Shown: positions 32,845 through 46,443 of the stretch, one piece after another | How the letters are laid out: each line of letters begins with the position of its first letter | Position numbering within the stretch: position 1 is the stretch's first letter | Notes under the pieces: model-generated | Told to the model about the DNA's origin: nothing | Databases searched by the model: none | What the model saw: the letters and a program-made list of their open reading frames with translations, nothing else | Source of the DNA: Spodoptera frugiperda | Lineage: Eukaryota; Arthropoda; Insecta; Lepidoptera; Noctuidae | Length of the DNA: 64,000 bases | Assembly (NCBI RefSeq): GCF_023101765.2 | Contig: NC_064226.1 | Coordinates: 9,416,001 to 9,480,000, forward strand | Direction: 5' to 3' | Position numbers and translations under genes: made by a program

Positions 32845-33015
32845 TCCTCTAATAACATCTTTTGATTTGTTTCGTTGCGGGATCCAAGACAGACACTCAT
32901 TTCCCTGGGACGCGCCGGACTTCAGTGTTCCGGTGTTTTCATGTTTGTATCTACTGTAGATCCTGGCTTACAGGAGTTGCATGAAAGGTTGAAGCGGGCT
33001 AGTCCCATAAAAAAA
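32845..33015 (+). mobile_element. LINE 3' tail (second family), plus orientation
   Basis: CTTTTGATTTGTTTCGTTGC, CTGGGACGCGCCGGACTTCA, TCTACTGTAGATCCTGGCTT, then CGGGCTAGTCCCATAAAAAA with an A-run as the 3' end. Mirror of 23874-24055. Confidence 0.7.
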
Positions 33016-33097
33016 ATGTATGAAGGTGAAAGTAATACTACACATTCATAAATCGTTGATAAGAAACGAACTTATAGAAATTATCATCCTCATAACA

Positions 33098-33195
33098 TCA
33101 ACAGCCTATAAGTAGCCACTGCTGACCAAAGGCCTCTGCTCGCACGGAGAAGGTTTAAGCATTAATCACCACGCTTGCTCAATGTGGGTTAGTGA
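33098..33195. repeat. Interspersed repeat, GTAGCCACTGCTGACC family
   Basis: Short copy ending CAATGTGGGTTAG; about 90% like the 31299 copy over the shared part. Confidence 0.65.
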
Positions 33196-36100
33196 TTTCA
33201 AAATCTATAAATAAACCTTACGTTCTCGTAACCCCATACCTGTTACATCTATTCCACCATTTGGTGGACATTTGGACCATTTGGCGGAATAGTTGAGGTC
33301 ATTTGAAGACCTAATCAATAAATCATACGAACTAGCCCTTACTACTACGTAGCCCTTCAGAAAAAATATAGCGTGATGTTATATTTAGTAATGGAAGGGA
33401 TAACTTAGTATATCTGAATGGAAGATAACACTCGACTGTCACCGGCAGAGATATGAATCATGCGTTTATGAAATGTTTGGTAACAAACTCGAGTGCGTAC
33501 TTGATGGTAAATTGTGGCTGCGTAGCTTTATCAAATGGAAATTTCTTTTATTTCTCTTTTATATTTTCATAGTTTTTATACTAGGTGAAATAGTGTTAAC
33601 TTGCATGGTTTAATTAAGTAGCAAAAGGTTTTACACCGACTTAGGTAGATGCTTTGTGCAGCAGATAATATATATTTTTTGTTGCTAAAGGTCGCGTGCA
33701 TAAGGCATTTATGTAATCATGAATTGTACTACCATAAAGGGCATCCAGGGAAAATACTAACGGTCAATTTCATTCCAAACACCGATGGTTCTATTAAATT
33801 TAAGTCAAAAACCTTGATTAAATCAAATATTTTTAATGGTGGTGGTTAATTAATTTTGGTTGTAAGCCGCGATGCAATTGAATCGTCAATCGGACAAAAG
33901 TTGTTCATCTGAACGAGGCCCTAATAACTTATTTTTAACGATTGCTACAAAGTTTTCATAGCCGGAGATGACATAAAATATAGTATCATACCCATCCCTT
34001 CGAAAAAGTACATTAATTAAAATATCCTGGTAGCAAGTCTACCAGGAAATTGATCCAATCAACACAGACTTTTCTCTTCTATATATTAATTGACTGACTG
34101 ACAGACGACAGACTGCTGTAGCTACAAGTCATAGTCGTAGCAAACTGAAAATTTGTATAAATTTGCAGTATATAAATATTCTTTATCTAAAGAAATTAGA
34201 CTTTATCTTTATAAGTTTAATTTATAATCTTTGTCAGATTTTCAACTTCATTATTTTGATATAAAGTTGCAAATTCAATGAAAAAATGACAGTTTGCAAT
34301 AGGTTCACTTGGTGGCCACTGTACCTACCTACTGGCTAGTGATGTGACGAATGTCATATTTTAGACATTCGCGAATGCGAAAAAGAAACGGTGCTGGCGA
34401 TCAAATTGTTATGAGCGTTCAAAGTCACGGGCAAAGGCTAGTACTAATATAAACAAAGGCAATAGATTATTAATGGGAAAAATATCTTGCTCAACCTGCC
34501 AAACAGTCTTTGGTTAGCAACAATTAATTTTGGTGAACAATATTAATGACCGTCAAACAGTTATTGAACCAAAAACGTTATTAATTCGATACCGACACTC
34601 GTAATTCTCGGAATAAATTCTTACAACGTTATTTCGCTTGTTTTCCCTATTGAATAGATAGAAATGTACTATAATAGATACTTATACTATTGTCTTACGA
34701 TATTATTAGCCTCATATAAATTAGGAACAAATGTAATTGCTACAAAAAGGTCTTATAATTGTCAGAAGTCTACAAATAACAATAATTTTGTGTCACACTG
34801 AAGTATATTATATACTACGTAACCTATTTCTAGATTATAAATGTTGTTTAGGTATTAATTCCGATTTTATTAGTGCTTGTCCGAATTTACCGTTGCTTGA
34901 AAGAATAAAGATTCCTATTTAAATATACTTTTGAGCTCTTTAATTACAAATAAATCAATGCCTAAACCAAAATAATTTTTATATAGGTATTGGAGCTTAG
35001 AAATCTCAATCGAAACTTAGGCAATGTTAATGATTTCATTTATTTAACTAGAATAGATAAGACACAGACAATAAACAACTAAGTAAACTACAGCAATATG
35101 CCTAGTTCTATAATACTTGGACAAAAGGGCATTCTAGCACATTTATCATTCAGTTACGAGAGAAAACTCATTGAATTTTCCGATCCACAAACGGGGAAAC
35201 ATTTATTATGATTGACAGAATTACGATAAGCTTGCCAGTGCGATGTTTTCATTTCTAGCGTTTTTGGAGCGTTAAGTATTTCGTCAGTGGTGGAAAAGGG
35301 CAATCTCAGTATAGTGGAGACATTGTCATTTCCTGAACGGGGTCCAACGATCCCTTTTGAAACGTTTCTCATTCGACAGAAGCACTTTTTCAAATAGTTT
35401 TACGAGTAGAGTGCTTCTTTGTAAAGGTGTCGATATAACTCCTTATTTTTTAGATATATTTATTTTTATTATACGGGGAAACTCGTTCACGGTTTCATGG
35501 TTCTTTTTGCGCGTTCGGATAACAAGATATATTTCATTTTGATTCGCATTTTCTTCGCGTTGCGTGGTTTCTAGTGACGATATTATTGGGTGAATGGAAA
35601 TCGTTTTTTGGTGATATTTCTCTGAGGACATTAAAGTGTTAAAGTGCTACGAATATGTTAGTGTAATACTTATTACCTTCAATAAATCAAATACTTACAT
35701 TACGTTAATTTTATAATTACAAAAATAGTATTATAAAAATTACTCGTATTCAGAGTAAAATAGTTTCTATAAATAACTCTTTCTACTAAAGAAACAACAA
35801 AACTAACAAACTTATCAGTTTTATTACAATACTAGAATAGATATAAACTGCAGATCTATTGTATAAATATCTAATCAGTATTCAATACGTTTCTCTTGCA
35901 GTTGAGAACACAATTATTCCAATGGGAACATTTTAATAATCTGTTTTCAATTTTATTTCTTTCTGTTTAAGATTCATTTTAACAAAAGCTTTCACTTCTG
36001 TACTGTACATTTGAAAAACGTTGTCTGTCTACTGAATTATTCAGTACATTTCGTATATGATTTTTTATTGTTGAAAGTCTGTGTCTAGATACGAGTAAAG

Positions 36101-38637
36101 GTTAAATACTTACTTATTGTATCTTAATGATTTAATGATGAAGTAGTCATCATCATCATCATTATCATCATCAGTCGGAAGACGTCCACTGTTGAACAAA
36201 GGCTTCCCCCTTAGTCCTCCTTTGGTATTAGTTAATCGATCGGAAATAGTTTCAAGTGTAAACCCCCAGATACAATTTCACGCCTTCTATAAAACCAAAC
36301 ACAAATCTTTTAAAATCAATTCATCTAATGACTTACAAAGTTAATAACTTTTCTTCTCTAAACTTCTTTTTTAACACAAGTTCTGTAAGCAATACCAGCT
36401 CTTTTCCAGAAAGTATCAAACAGATTCTCCCTACATCTTTACACTTTATTCAAAAAGCCTTATTCTCCCATATCATATTACATTCAAAATTACCATTTCA
36501 ACACTGAAAACTACAGAACAAACGATTCAGACAAAGGTAAGATGTAACTATTTATATGATTGAGTGGCGACGAATCAATCTTGTTGAAATATTAACACAG
36601 TAAAGTTGACAGAGGACATCTGCGGCTAGCGAGACAGCTTCCATTTGTTCTGGACATCTATACTGAATATTAATCTTGGTATGACTATATTATTAAGATC
36701 TTTAGTCTTTAGTTTGTAAATAGGGTTGTTGGAAATGGAAAATTTCATGATATGTTATAATTATGGAATGTAATACTCTTGAATCTAATCTTAATGTCAA
36801 TGCTATTTCCATCAAATAAAATCTCAATAATTATTCAATTTCAAAACTATACACAATCGTAGGTGTTAAAATAGCATTCAGAATACGGAATATAAAGCCA
36901 AACTCAATACCAATTAGTTAATTAAATATCTACTAAAATATCCATGCAAAACGGATGCAATGGGCGCTAGCATAGTATTACAACTAAAAAATACGACACA
37001 ATATCAATGTCGATCGATCGGAATTGGACTCAGGAGTAAGCTCAGGTCATTTAAATTTACTTGATTCCAACATATCCCCAGAAGTTTGCCGTATTGGCTT
37101 AAATAATTACGATGAAACTCTCAATTTAGTTATCTAGAATGAATAAACATGTACATGTATCAACGATCTAGCATTTTTTGTTCTCTATTTTCACTGGAAT
37201 AGAGTTCAGTTACTGATTATACTCATAAAAACATACAATTAAAAGTTCTTTTGTAAAAACATTTGAACATGTGACTTTCAAATTAATATTTCAAATGGAA
37301 TGTCATTGTTAAAAAGTATGAAAGCTATGAACATAAACGTAGTCATAACACGACCCTTTTTGGCTTATTTTTAGTTTACGAACATATTCTTTGAATAAAA
37401 ATTGTGTTTTCAAAGGTTTTATAGTTTACAACAAAAGAATGGCTACCCAAATTCATCGGCTTTTATTATCATTATTTTTTATTTAATATTCGAAGAATGG
37501 CGCCGTAATAAATCCCGTGTCTATAAAGTTAATAAGGATTGGTTGTAAATGTATGATTTATAGTTGAAAATAAATAATGTAACTATTAGGTTAAATATTA
37601 TAAAGTCGTGACATTATTTATCCTTTACATTTTATTAAAGGTAAAACATGTTGATCCCTTCGGATCAGACTTTCGGTACCTACTAAGATTTGAACATATT
37701 ACGTAGGTATAGTAAATGCTTCGCTATTTTATTTATTTATTTTATATTAGGGCAATCAACAGCTAACTGAAAGAATAGCTAATGAAGCCAATTATAGGTT
37801 TCCACTGATAGAAACAGAAAACTTAGATAAATAGACTTAAATATTAGCAAGCACTTACTTACATTAATAATAACTATAACAGGTAGTGCAATAGGTTACG
37901 GTCCCTTAAAAAAGGTTGCAATCAAACGATTGCGTACCGAATGGCAACTGTATAGAAATGTGTCCAATATGAATTCATTACAAATCTTGAAAATTAGAGG
38001 TAGCATTATATATTTAGACATTTTTTTTTTCTTTCTACAATCATCAAAAGAGTCTTCTAAAGAATTCAGAACTAATACCATATTAGGCTTACTACACGTA
38101 AAGACACAAGCAACTTTACGAGCCTATGCCTATCCTTAGAAAAAAATGATAAAAGAAAAATGTAAGTACATACACAAACCTCTGTTGAAATAATCAACAT
38201 CAGAATGTGGATATGGCACCGGGACTATGTTTATTGTACTCGTACGGTTCAAAATTCATGTTCTCATGTATTATGAACTGTCCAAAGGAATGTCAGGGAA
38301 TGTACTTACGAGCTTCGTCGCTGACACAAAGCCTGTGGCCTTGCAATTGTACTACGGTTTAGTGATGCGCTTTCTAATATTTTGGTATTGATATCGATAA
38401 GAATTTTGTCGATTATTTTAATAATATATTTTTTTATGTAGGTATAACATAAAACATGCATACATACCCAAAAATTACATTATTTAGTATAAGTTTTGTT
38501 ATCAAACTACGACAATGTCACCGTTTTGTAACCCTGTACACTTAATCACGTTCAACACTAAGATATTTACATCAAAGCTTAAGTAAAATCTCAATTTAGC
38601 ACCTCTGAGTACAAATTATTGCTGTTATTAAGAAAAT
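33196..38637. other. Gene-free AT-rich stretch, one LINE fragment
   Basis: A short hairpin CCTGGTAG/CTACCAGG lies at 34026-34046 and an RTE-like terminus (GTCACGGGCAAAGGCTAGT) at 34424-34442. Open frames here (33649, 34737, 35154, 35357) show no motif, no splice support and no family. Confidence 0.45.
36145..36235 (+). repeat. LINE tail fragment with CAT repeats
   Basis: CATCATCATCATTATCATCA then AGACGTCCACTGTTGAACAA and AGGCTTCCCCCTTAG, the widespread lepidopteran form. Confidence 0.55.
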
Positions 38638-38730
38638 GGTGTCTCATATGTAGCAGCTGGTTGCGGTTAGCGCGACGTCTATCGTTGTGACGTCGCCGCA
38701 CGATACGACACCTTTACGTCTTGTTCAAAT
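38638..38730. promoter_or_regulatory. GC-rich patch with two GACGTC cores
   Basis: GGTTAGCGCGACGTCTATCG and TGTGACGTCGCCGCACGAT, bounded by GGTGTC (38639) and GACACC. It could be a tiny inverted-repeat element or a regulatory patch; no gene is attached. Confidence 0.25.
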
Positions 38731-39026
38731 TGTAATTAAAATGGAACAAGTGTTGTTGCTGAATGAGTATCATGGCTGTATTAAAGCCTAACTTGTAGTA
38801 ATATAATGTGCCTTTATTAATTACATGTCATACGTAATCTATGTATATTATATTTAGCAACTTCTATAAGTACTTAGAATTAATAGTAGCGAGTAGCAAC
38901 TATTATGAACTAAATTCATATCTTAATGTAACACGTAGATGTATTACACACAGAGATCCACATTCAATATCTAAAAATATCTATCGATAATAGTGTTACC
39001 CCCATCACTCATGCTAACATACATGT

Positions 39027-39204
39027 CTAGACAGATGTAGAGTAGTGTGGGCGGCCGTGGGCTCCGTTTGTTCCAGAATACGTTCTATAGGCGTCTGCTG
39101 CAGGCTTAAAACTAGCAGCACCATTGTTCCTCAGCATTACAACTGGCACTAATGAAACCACGCCATTTGACACCGCCACAAATATCAAAAAACTTTGAAA
39201 AGAA
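39027..39204 (-). CDS. Possible last exon of a small secreted protein
   Basis: Minus-strand acceptor ACCTGTGCGCAG at 39205, then an open frame that starts on the third base of a codon: SFQSFLIFVAVSNGVVSLVP, a hydrophobic signal-like core, then about 40 small and polar residues ending HGRPHYSTSV. Insect cuticle and peptide genes often split just after the first one or two codons in this way. I could not place a first exon with ATG to the right with any confidence. GC content is raised against the flanks. A poly(A) signal candidate (AATAAA, minus) lies at 38813-38818. A chance frame cannot be excluded. Confidence 0.3.
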
Positions 39205-40219
39205 CTGCGCACAGGTGCTATTGAAACATTTTTCGATTAAAACTTCAATAAGACCTTATATTTTATTTACTCGATATCTCAAGGTCGTATATCGATATTA
39301 GCTTTCGAGAATTAATTAATTTGTAGATTTATTTGAAGAATACTTAGCGGAGTTTACCCTCCATTAATTTCTATGTTAATAGGAGCGGGGAGTAATGTTA
39401 CAAACATCTTGTTTCGATATCAGTTTCCTCTCGACTCCTGAGAACAGTATCTTCATCTGAAGAGGTATCGACCTAATAAGGGCTTCATATTAAACAACCA
39501 ACATAAATTATTCAAGTTTACTTTTATTTTGAAGCCGAACGAGTGTTTAATGGATTCCTGACTACGCTTACATAGCTTTTCATCCGCATAGTGATGAGAT
39601 TATGTAAAAATGTCGATATTGGGCTACGCAGTAACCATCTTGGCAATATTAAATCGTACGGAAAAGTATGGAAAGCTGAGGTTGCCGTAAATGTTTATAT
39701 TTTGGTTTTTATCCTGTCTACTGCTTAGCAGGCAGTTTCCAAGGTTGATGACCTTAAGCTATAGTATATGCATAATGGCTGGTTCATAAATAGATAAATA
39801 TTACTTAGGTATTTTAAATCGGATCATGTCAAATTCTAGCTAATGACAAATATCTTTCTGTTTCCAGTCATTAAGTTTATTATGGGTGTTTATACAAATT
39901 ATACAACCCTGAGAATAAATAGGTGGTCAAACAAATTTATTTTCCAAAAGAAATAGGTACCGTACCTAATGGACACAGAGGTCCTTTTTCCGTGTAACAA
40001 ATTACTTTTTCGACTGGAGAAGTAAAGGTTACGTGAATTAACTTACTTAATTTATCATTTAATTTATTTAACAATTCTCGTAATGAACCTTAATTTGGAG
40101 ACTTTTTGTGGACAAAACATAATAAGACGACGTTACTCAGTCCTCACCTTGAGCTCTTACCTTTGCTAGTGTAATTAAAACTAAAAAAACTGTTTTCTGT
40201 GATATTCTTCTGATGTTAT

Positions 40220-40515
40220 TTATTAGTTTACGTACGTACGTATGACGGCACATAATGCTACTATACAATATAAATCCACTGTAATAAGGGTTTTTTTTTA
40301 GTGTATAGAAAATTATTCAGTGGCTTCTCCCGCCTTGGAGCGCCAAGGAAGTGTCAGACTCTTCCTGACTAAAAATCATCCCGTTCCTACTCCTGCTTTC
40401 GAGCCAGAGTCCCGCTGAACACGTTTGGTAGTTCGCAGCTCCAGATAATATGTAATAAGGGATCAGCCTATTGCCATATATTGGGCTCAATTCCAGACTC
40501 CGTGATACAATACAT
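40220..40515 (-). mobile_element. SINE family 1 copy interrupted by an R1 tail
   Basis: Left piece GACGGCACATAATGCTACTA...CACTGTAATAAGGG, right piece ATCAGCCTATTGCCATATA...CAGACTCCGTGATA. Removing 40291-40461 restores the collinear SINE body. A short ACGT repeat (ACGTACGTACGTA) sits at its left edge. Confidence 0.72.
40291..40450 (-). mobile_element. R1-family LINE 3' tail nested in a SINE
   Basis: Poly(A) end (T-run 40291-40299) then diverged CTTCTCCCGCCTTGG... to GCAGCTCCAGAT. An 11-bp direct repeat, TGTAATAAGGG, flanks it at 40280-40290 and 40451-40461. The interrupted sequence on each side is one SINE copy. Confidence 0.82.
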
Positions 40516-40953
40516 TGATGACCTATCTACCTGGTCTGTTTAGATGTACTAGTGTCTGCAGATGACAGGGTCCTCAACAATTCATCACGTTCCTCCATCT
40601 GAGAGTGATAGAACGATATTTATGGCTATCTATCACAGGTTTTTAATTAATTCCACCGCTAAATGCTTCCCTGTGGCCCTATTTGGCCTAAATGATGTGA
40701 TTTAAGAATAATTTTAAGTTAGAAAATAAATAATTTTCAGGTCTGGTAAAATATTACTGGACTTTTCGATGTTAGAAATTCTGAATTACCGTTTACTTCA
40801 ACTTAACCTTTCGGTAATAAAAATATTTGAGACCTCAGAAACTTAAGTTTTGTTTACAAACCTAATTTAACAGTAGAACTAATACAATCAATCACCAAAA
40901 GAAAAATAAATTTCTTTTACTTCATAAGTACTTGAAGAGTTCATTGACCTTAA

Positions 40954-41344
40954 TATACAACGTGTAACAAAAAGGGGGTATACATATCAAGTGCACGGTT
41001 TCTAGATAACATAACAAACGATACGGGAAGGGTTTTTTAAACTCATGTTTTCATGGTACCAAGTTATGAATTTTTCAAATCGCGCCGGCGTACGATTCAA
41101 AATTAGCTAGACAGGTACTAGGCGATCAGATTGACATAAAAAATGTTTCGTAATATTAGCGAGTGATCCCTGTAGTGTTGTGACACGTTTGTATGATTTG
41201 AAATCAAGAACTATGCGATACCAAGTATTTGGTACTAATTTTTTTTAAACGTATTTTGAGCTGAAACTTTGTGTAGAGATTCTATTCAACCTGTATTCAT
41301 CAGGGCTTCTTGATGTATATGGGTATTTTGTTACACCCTGTATA
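40954..41344. mobile_element. Inverted-repeat element, TACA-GGGTGTAACAAAA type
   Basis: Ends TATACAACGTGTAACAAAAA and the reverse of TTTTGTTACACCCTGTATA, with CATATCAAG / CTTGATGTATATG inside. About 390 bp, non-coding. A terminus of a similar kind (TATACAGGGTGACTTGT) is at 57581. Confidence 0.62.
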
Positions 41345-42354
41345 TTTGATGGTTCATGAAAATATTTTGTAGTAAGTATGTACAAACAAATGACCTAATA
41401 TTCCTTTGTAACATTAATTTTATAATAATAACAATAAAATAGGTCGGATGGAACAATGAGGATTTCTTCTAGTGACCATTTTACAAATTGAATTGAAATC
41501 TTAAGACGGCGACTTGGGTGACTGGCTGGAGACAAAATAATCCGATTATTAAAGTAAGAAAATGTAAAGAAACAATATTAAGAAATACTGATCAAATAAT
41601 GTAAGGTAAGAAAATTGTTTATTTGTTTATTTTCGTAAGAGATTTAATACTATTGTGACATTGTGTTTTATCGGCTTTATTGGCTACTGTTGCTAGCGTG
41701 ATTGTTTATTTGTCTTGACTTAGATTTGTTTCTCAAGTTAGTGTCAGTTTTATTAATAATCCAATATAGATGGGTGTTTCTTCAAAAACCTTTAACTTAT
41801 ATTTAACAAATCATTACTCTCCCACGTTGTTAACCGTCGTGGTAGCTTATTATAATCTTTATTTTTATTGGATTGGTTGAAAACTGTGTCACAGCTTAAT
41901 TTACTGAAATCAAATTTTGAGTTTCAATTGGCAGAATTGTAAATTTTTGGTTGAGGATGATGACGCCGTTAACATTTTTGTTTTTTTTTAAGAATCACTT
42001 AGTAAAACTTCAGTACCTAGGGCTTCACTTTGTTTCCCATCTCAAGTCGATTTACCATAACACCTAATTTTATTCTTCAATATGGTCGTCAATTTAAAAT
42101 ATCGTCTAAAATTACTTAGGTACAGTTTTTTAATTACAAATATAAAATAATGGCCAATGCTACTAATTAAAAAAAATGCTTAAGAACTGCACTTTTTACA
42201 ACTCAAGTTTAAGAAAAAAAGTGCTAAACCTTTCTCCTAGAGTCGACGTTCTAGACATGTTATTTCTACGCAAGACTGGTCATTTAACACAACGCTACTA
42301 GTCTTCCAGCTGAGACGAAGGTTTAGTTTTAAACCGCAGTTTAAACCAACGTAG

Positions 42355-42372
42355 CATTAACTGCAGTTAACG
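42355..42372. promoter_or_regulatory. 14-bp palindrome TTAACTGCAGTTAA
   Basis: Preceded by TTTTAAACCGCAGTTTAAACC (42330-42350). The surroundings 42240-42440 are GC-richer than the flanks. Function unknown. Confidence 0.25.
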
Positions 42373-42764
42373 TGGTGTCGTCGGACTTTACGACTCAAAG
42401 TAATCGCGCAGCAGATGTCCTTAAGACTCTAATTTTAAACCTTATGTCGAACGAGTAGGTGATAATTTTACATATCTATGTAGGCTTGTGAATAAGCAGG
42501 ATTGTTCAAGTGAAAAATTGTACATTTTTTATTAAACTAGGCGTTTGAGTTATTGACAATGAAATGATAATAGCAGCAGCCAGAATCTTATTAGAAATAT
42601 AAAAAAGTAAATAGCGCAAGTCAGTCATACTGTGTGGTTAGTACCTAACATACCAATGTAGTTTAAGACATTGTCCCTTCAAACCCGCAATCTCTTCAAC
42701 TCGAATGCATCTAAGGTATTTATCCAAAATCAAAACTAAAGTGTGGAAGAGCCATGCTTCAGCA

Positions 42765-42922
42765 CGAATGGGCTGGCTCGACCGTAGTACCACGGTCTTA
42801 GAGAAAACCGACGTGAAACAATGCTTGTGTTGTGTTTCATTGTATTTCAGGCATCCATGGGTGGCGGCGATTGCTTACCATCGGGTGATCTGTCTGCTCA
42901 TTTACCAGCTTATACCATGAAA
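42765..42922. mobile_element. Half copy of the 54310 element
   Basis: CCACGGTCTTAGAGAAAACC, GACGTGAAACAATGCTTGTG, ATGGGTGGCGGCGATTGCTT, ACCATCGGGTGATCTGTCTG, ending in TTATACCATGAAA. Confidence 0.6.
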
Positions 42923-45439
42923 TAGAACCTCAAACCGATTAAACGTACCACCACAATCAAATTAATTCATCACACCCACTCAATAACCAAAAACCAATTT
43001 CAATAACAATTAATAACGCAGAACTCTAACAGTGTAACAGAATGCCTCGAAAGTCACTAATTACAGTGATTAAGAACAATAATAACCCGATTTCCGACCG
43101 TTTCCTTCATACAAATTCTATGCGGGCTCAAGTAACACCCTTGTTAGTTTCAAGTGGTCGGAAACTGGGTCGATGAAGTTGGTTGTATGGCCTTGGCCTT
43201 AGAAGACAATAGGTCTGATGGTGGATGGTTGATACGAGTGTGAACGTGGAAGGGATTGGTAAGGCATTGTTTATACTTACTGCTTTGTCAATACACCAGT
43301 TGCAAATGTGTCGCTTGTGGAGTTTCGATTTCTGCAGTTTCGTCTTGAATTGTTCGGTGGGTATTGGTCAGTTAGAAGTTGTGTGACCATGTATGTGTAG
43401 AGGACTTCTGTCTATTCTATTCTATATTCTCGTACATATACTAAGTTTACGATAGAAGAATTATTTGAAGTTGGAAATCTAATAAATTCGGATACTTTTA
43501 CTCTAAAAGACTATTGGAAAATGGGGTCAATTGTTTTACACAATAAAGGTAGAAACTCCTCGCATTTATTCGTCGAGGTATTTGTAATGTATAGAACAAG
43601 ATGAAAGTTTTGTGTAGGCATACAACTACATATAAAGTGTGCCTATGTAAATATAGTTTTTCATTTGAGCAGTTTTGTCGTGAACATGAGAACACTACCT
43701 CAAGTCGGTCCACTGGCTGCCTTCACTAGGCAGGATACGTAAGATCTAATTATACGCCTCACGCACTCCTTTCATAATAATCCTCGAATTGTTATTCTTG
43801 CCTAAAATCTGGGTTAATGTTCCCATGGCACGTTTGGCACTGCATATCCTTTGTCTTTTGTCTCTCTCACTAATGATCTGAATAACTCTGAATAATGACA
43901 AAAGTGGAATTTTCACTAGATTCGTTTTTCTTGCCTACACCATCGTTGCGCCAGAGCCATTGCTGAGCGAGGCGTTTTATTGTTGAGTATAGACTCGGTT
44001 GAGGTATTTATTATGCTTTTCAAAATGGTCAGTCATACCTGACGTTGCTTCAGACCTGAAAGCTAGCTTGACGGCTAGACATAGCGAACTATACTTTAAC
44101 AATGACTATGTACACCTTTTTATATCTATACTCTACAAATAAACATTCTGATTTGATTTAATATATTGACTAAAAACACTTCAGGTATTATTTGTCTCCA
44201 CAAAAATAGTCGTCTGTATCTAGACATTTACAATATTTACAAGTAAATAATGTACTTGTATACTTATGTCATTATGTCTGCCTACAGCAACGTCTACATT
44301 TTATTTGTTCGATAGGTAAGTACTAGACAATGTTTATTCTCAACGGATCGAATATCTCTTACGATTTACAAAATGGATGTCAATGTAATGATTTATGTCG
44401 GAATTTCACAGTCCGTTACCTGAAACAGATTTAGTTACTTACCTTGTTCGCTGAACAGGGCCAAAGGTACAGTTCCGAACAAAAGTACTACCTATTGTAT
44501 TTTTATTTCAGGTTTCGTGTTTTTTTTTCTTTTACACTACAATAGATCGCTCGTTAGTACATAGTGATTTCATGTTAGTTTACCGAGAATGTAATGTGCT
44601 TTCTTTACACAAGATAACAAGGTTCTTGCAAGCATATTTTTTATGTGTTAAGTAGCATTTTTTTTAAATTTACTGTAGCATGTACATTACTGATTTCGTA
44701 TTATTTAATGTAAAAAGAATTTAGAATTAAGTTAGAAAAATATTTAAATTTTAAGCTACAATTTATTCATTAATATTCAAAGATATTTTGATTACTTAGT
44801 ACTCATAATAGTTAAATGTCTTTCTTAATGGGTTTTGACATAATTGCCTAGACCAATTTCTATTAGAAACAATTTCAAAATGTCATAGAAAATCTTTATT
44901 CAAATTCAAAGTAGATATTATTTTTGCGCTCCACTGTACCTGTGTTCAGAATCCATTAAATATTTATAAACAGATAGATTAAAGTGACGTGGCCTCGTGA
45001 ACGTGTCTGCGAAATGATATTTATAGATTCGTATGAAAATATGATGATTTTTTTATGTGTAAGTATAGGTATAATAACAGGCGAAACATGTCAAGGAGAC
45101 ACAATTTGAGTGACAGAATAAGTCCTTTCCATATTTTATTTGTTGTCCTTAAATATAGAGGCACATATTATAAGGCTTCTTGTGAAATAGGTTGAGCTCG
45201 TATGACATGGAAGAATTCTAAGAATACAGTATGTGGGTTCTCGTTTTTTTTTGTACGGTTAGGTTGGTACCAATATTTATTGATTTAATTTGGTTATTGA
45301 ATAAATTGATTGACTTGTTCAGTTTCATTAAAATCTAAGTATAGACTTTTCAATTTTGATATTTACAGCTACAATATAATATTGTACAAGAACAGAAAAT
45401 TTAACAAGAACTCCTATTACATAGACAGAACGTACAGAA

Positions 45440-45578
45440 GATCCTCTATTACACGGGACTTATAACATAAATGGTGAAAAAGTGGTTGTACAATTGTACA
45501 TTGTATAGGGGCATTACGGGCCGTAATGTGCACCTATGCCTACACCTTCTGGGATAAAAAGCGTGACATTGTGTTGCG
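45440..45578 (+). mobile_element. SINE family 1 tail, plus orientation
   Basis: ATTACACGGGACTTATAACA, TACATTGTATAGGGGCATTA and TTCTGGGATAAAAAGCGTGA match the tail half of the 30048 copy in reverse. The head is absent. Confidence 0.65.
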
Positions 45579-46075
45579 TATCATATCTAGACACAGACAG
45601 TGTAATATTCTCTTAATAAGTTTTTTTTTACTTTTTATTAATACATATTTGTAAAACGCAAAATTATTTTCATAAAGAAAGTACGAACTATAAAGAATTA
45701 AGGACAAAGAGAATTAGAAAATTGATTTTAAACTAAAAAAACAACATTTTTATTAAGAAAATTGATTTAACTACGTAACTTAAATAAAAAACAAAATATC
45801 AGTTTCGCAAACTTTATTTTTAATCTTACTTTTGTACAATATCTTCAATATGCTTATATTAGGTATAACAACTTGCTTTTAATAATAATTACGATTAAAC
45901 TGTAATATTTACATTAAATATAATATAATATTTTAATAATAACTCATTTCCAACAACCTTGAGCTTAACTTATTTTTTATTTTTAACAGTTATTTTGAAC
46001 CTAACTATAACCTAGGTAATATAATTATAGAAGATATTAGATATCTACTAAATTGTTTTTTAAGATACTTTTGAT

Positions 46076-46209
46076 CAAATACTCAAACGCCACTCAATTT
46101 TATTAAGACGCTCCCAAGAATAGTTCTGTCACTTTTAATTCTTAGTAAAATAACAGAGATGGCACGATATTTAAGTACAACTTAAAATTGAGTGGCATCT
46201 CAGTATTTG
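46076..46209. mobile_element. Short MITE, 134 bp
   Basis: 27-bp inverted ends with few mismatches: CAAATACTCAAACGCCACTC at the left, GAGTGGCATCTCAGTATTTG at the right. AT-rich interior, no coding. Confidence 0.65.
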
Positions 46210-46344
46210 GGCGTTTGACACTGTTGTTTGAACAAAATGGGGAAAAAAGACAAAAGCTCTAGGTAATTTTAATATTGAGCTCAATTGACAATAGTAATAG
46301 AGTTCGAAATAATAAATAAAATATAATTGATTATATCTGTATGA

Positions 46345-46443
46345 TACGCCAACCCACATTGAGCAAGCGTGGTGATTAATGCTCAAACCTTCTCCGTGTG
46401 AGAAGATGCTTTGGTCAGCAGTAGCCACTTATAGGCTGTTGAT
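46345..46443. repeat. Interspersed repeat, GTAGCCACTGCTGACC family, reversed
   Basis: CGCCAACCCACATTGAGCAA to CCACTTATAGGCTGTTGATG. Reverse complement of 33098-33195. Confidence 0.65.

Larger units (their letters stand above)
41345..45439. other. Gene-free stretch with repeat pieces
   Basis: Holds the half element at 42765 and the palindrome at 42355. Around 44100-44165, CTATGTACACCTTTTTATAT and ACAAATAAACATTCTGATTT look like a LINE end. No gene recognised. Confidence 0.45.
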
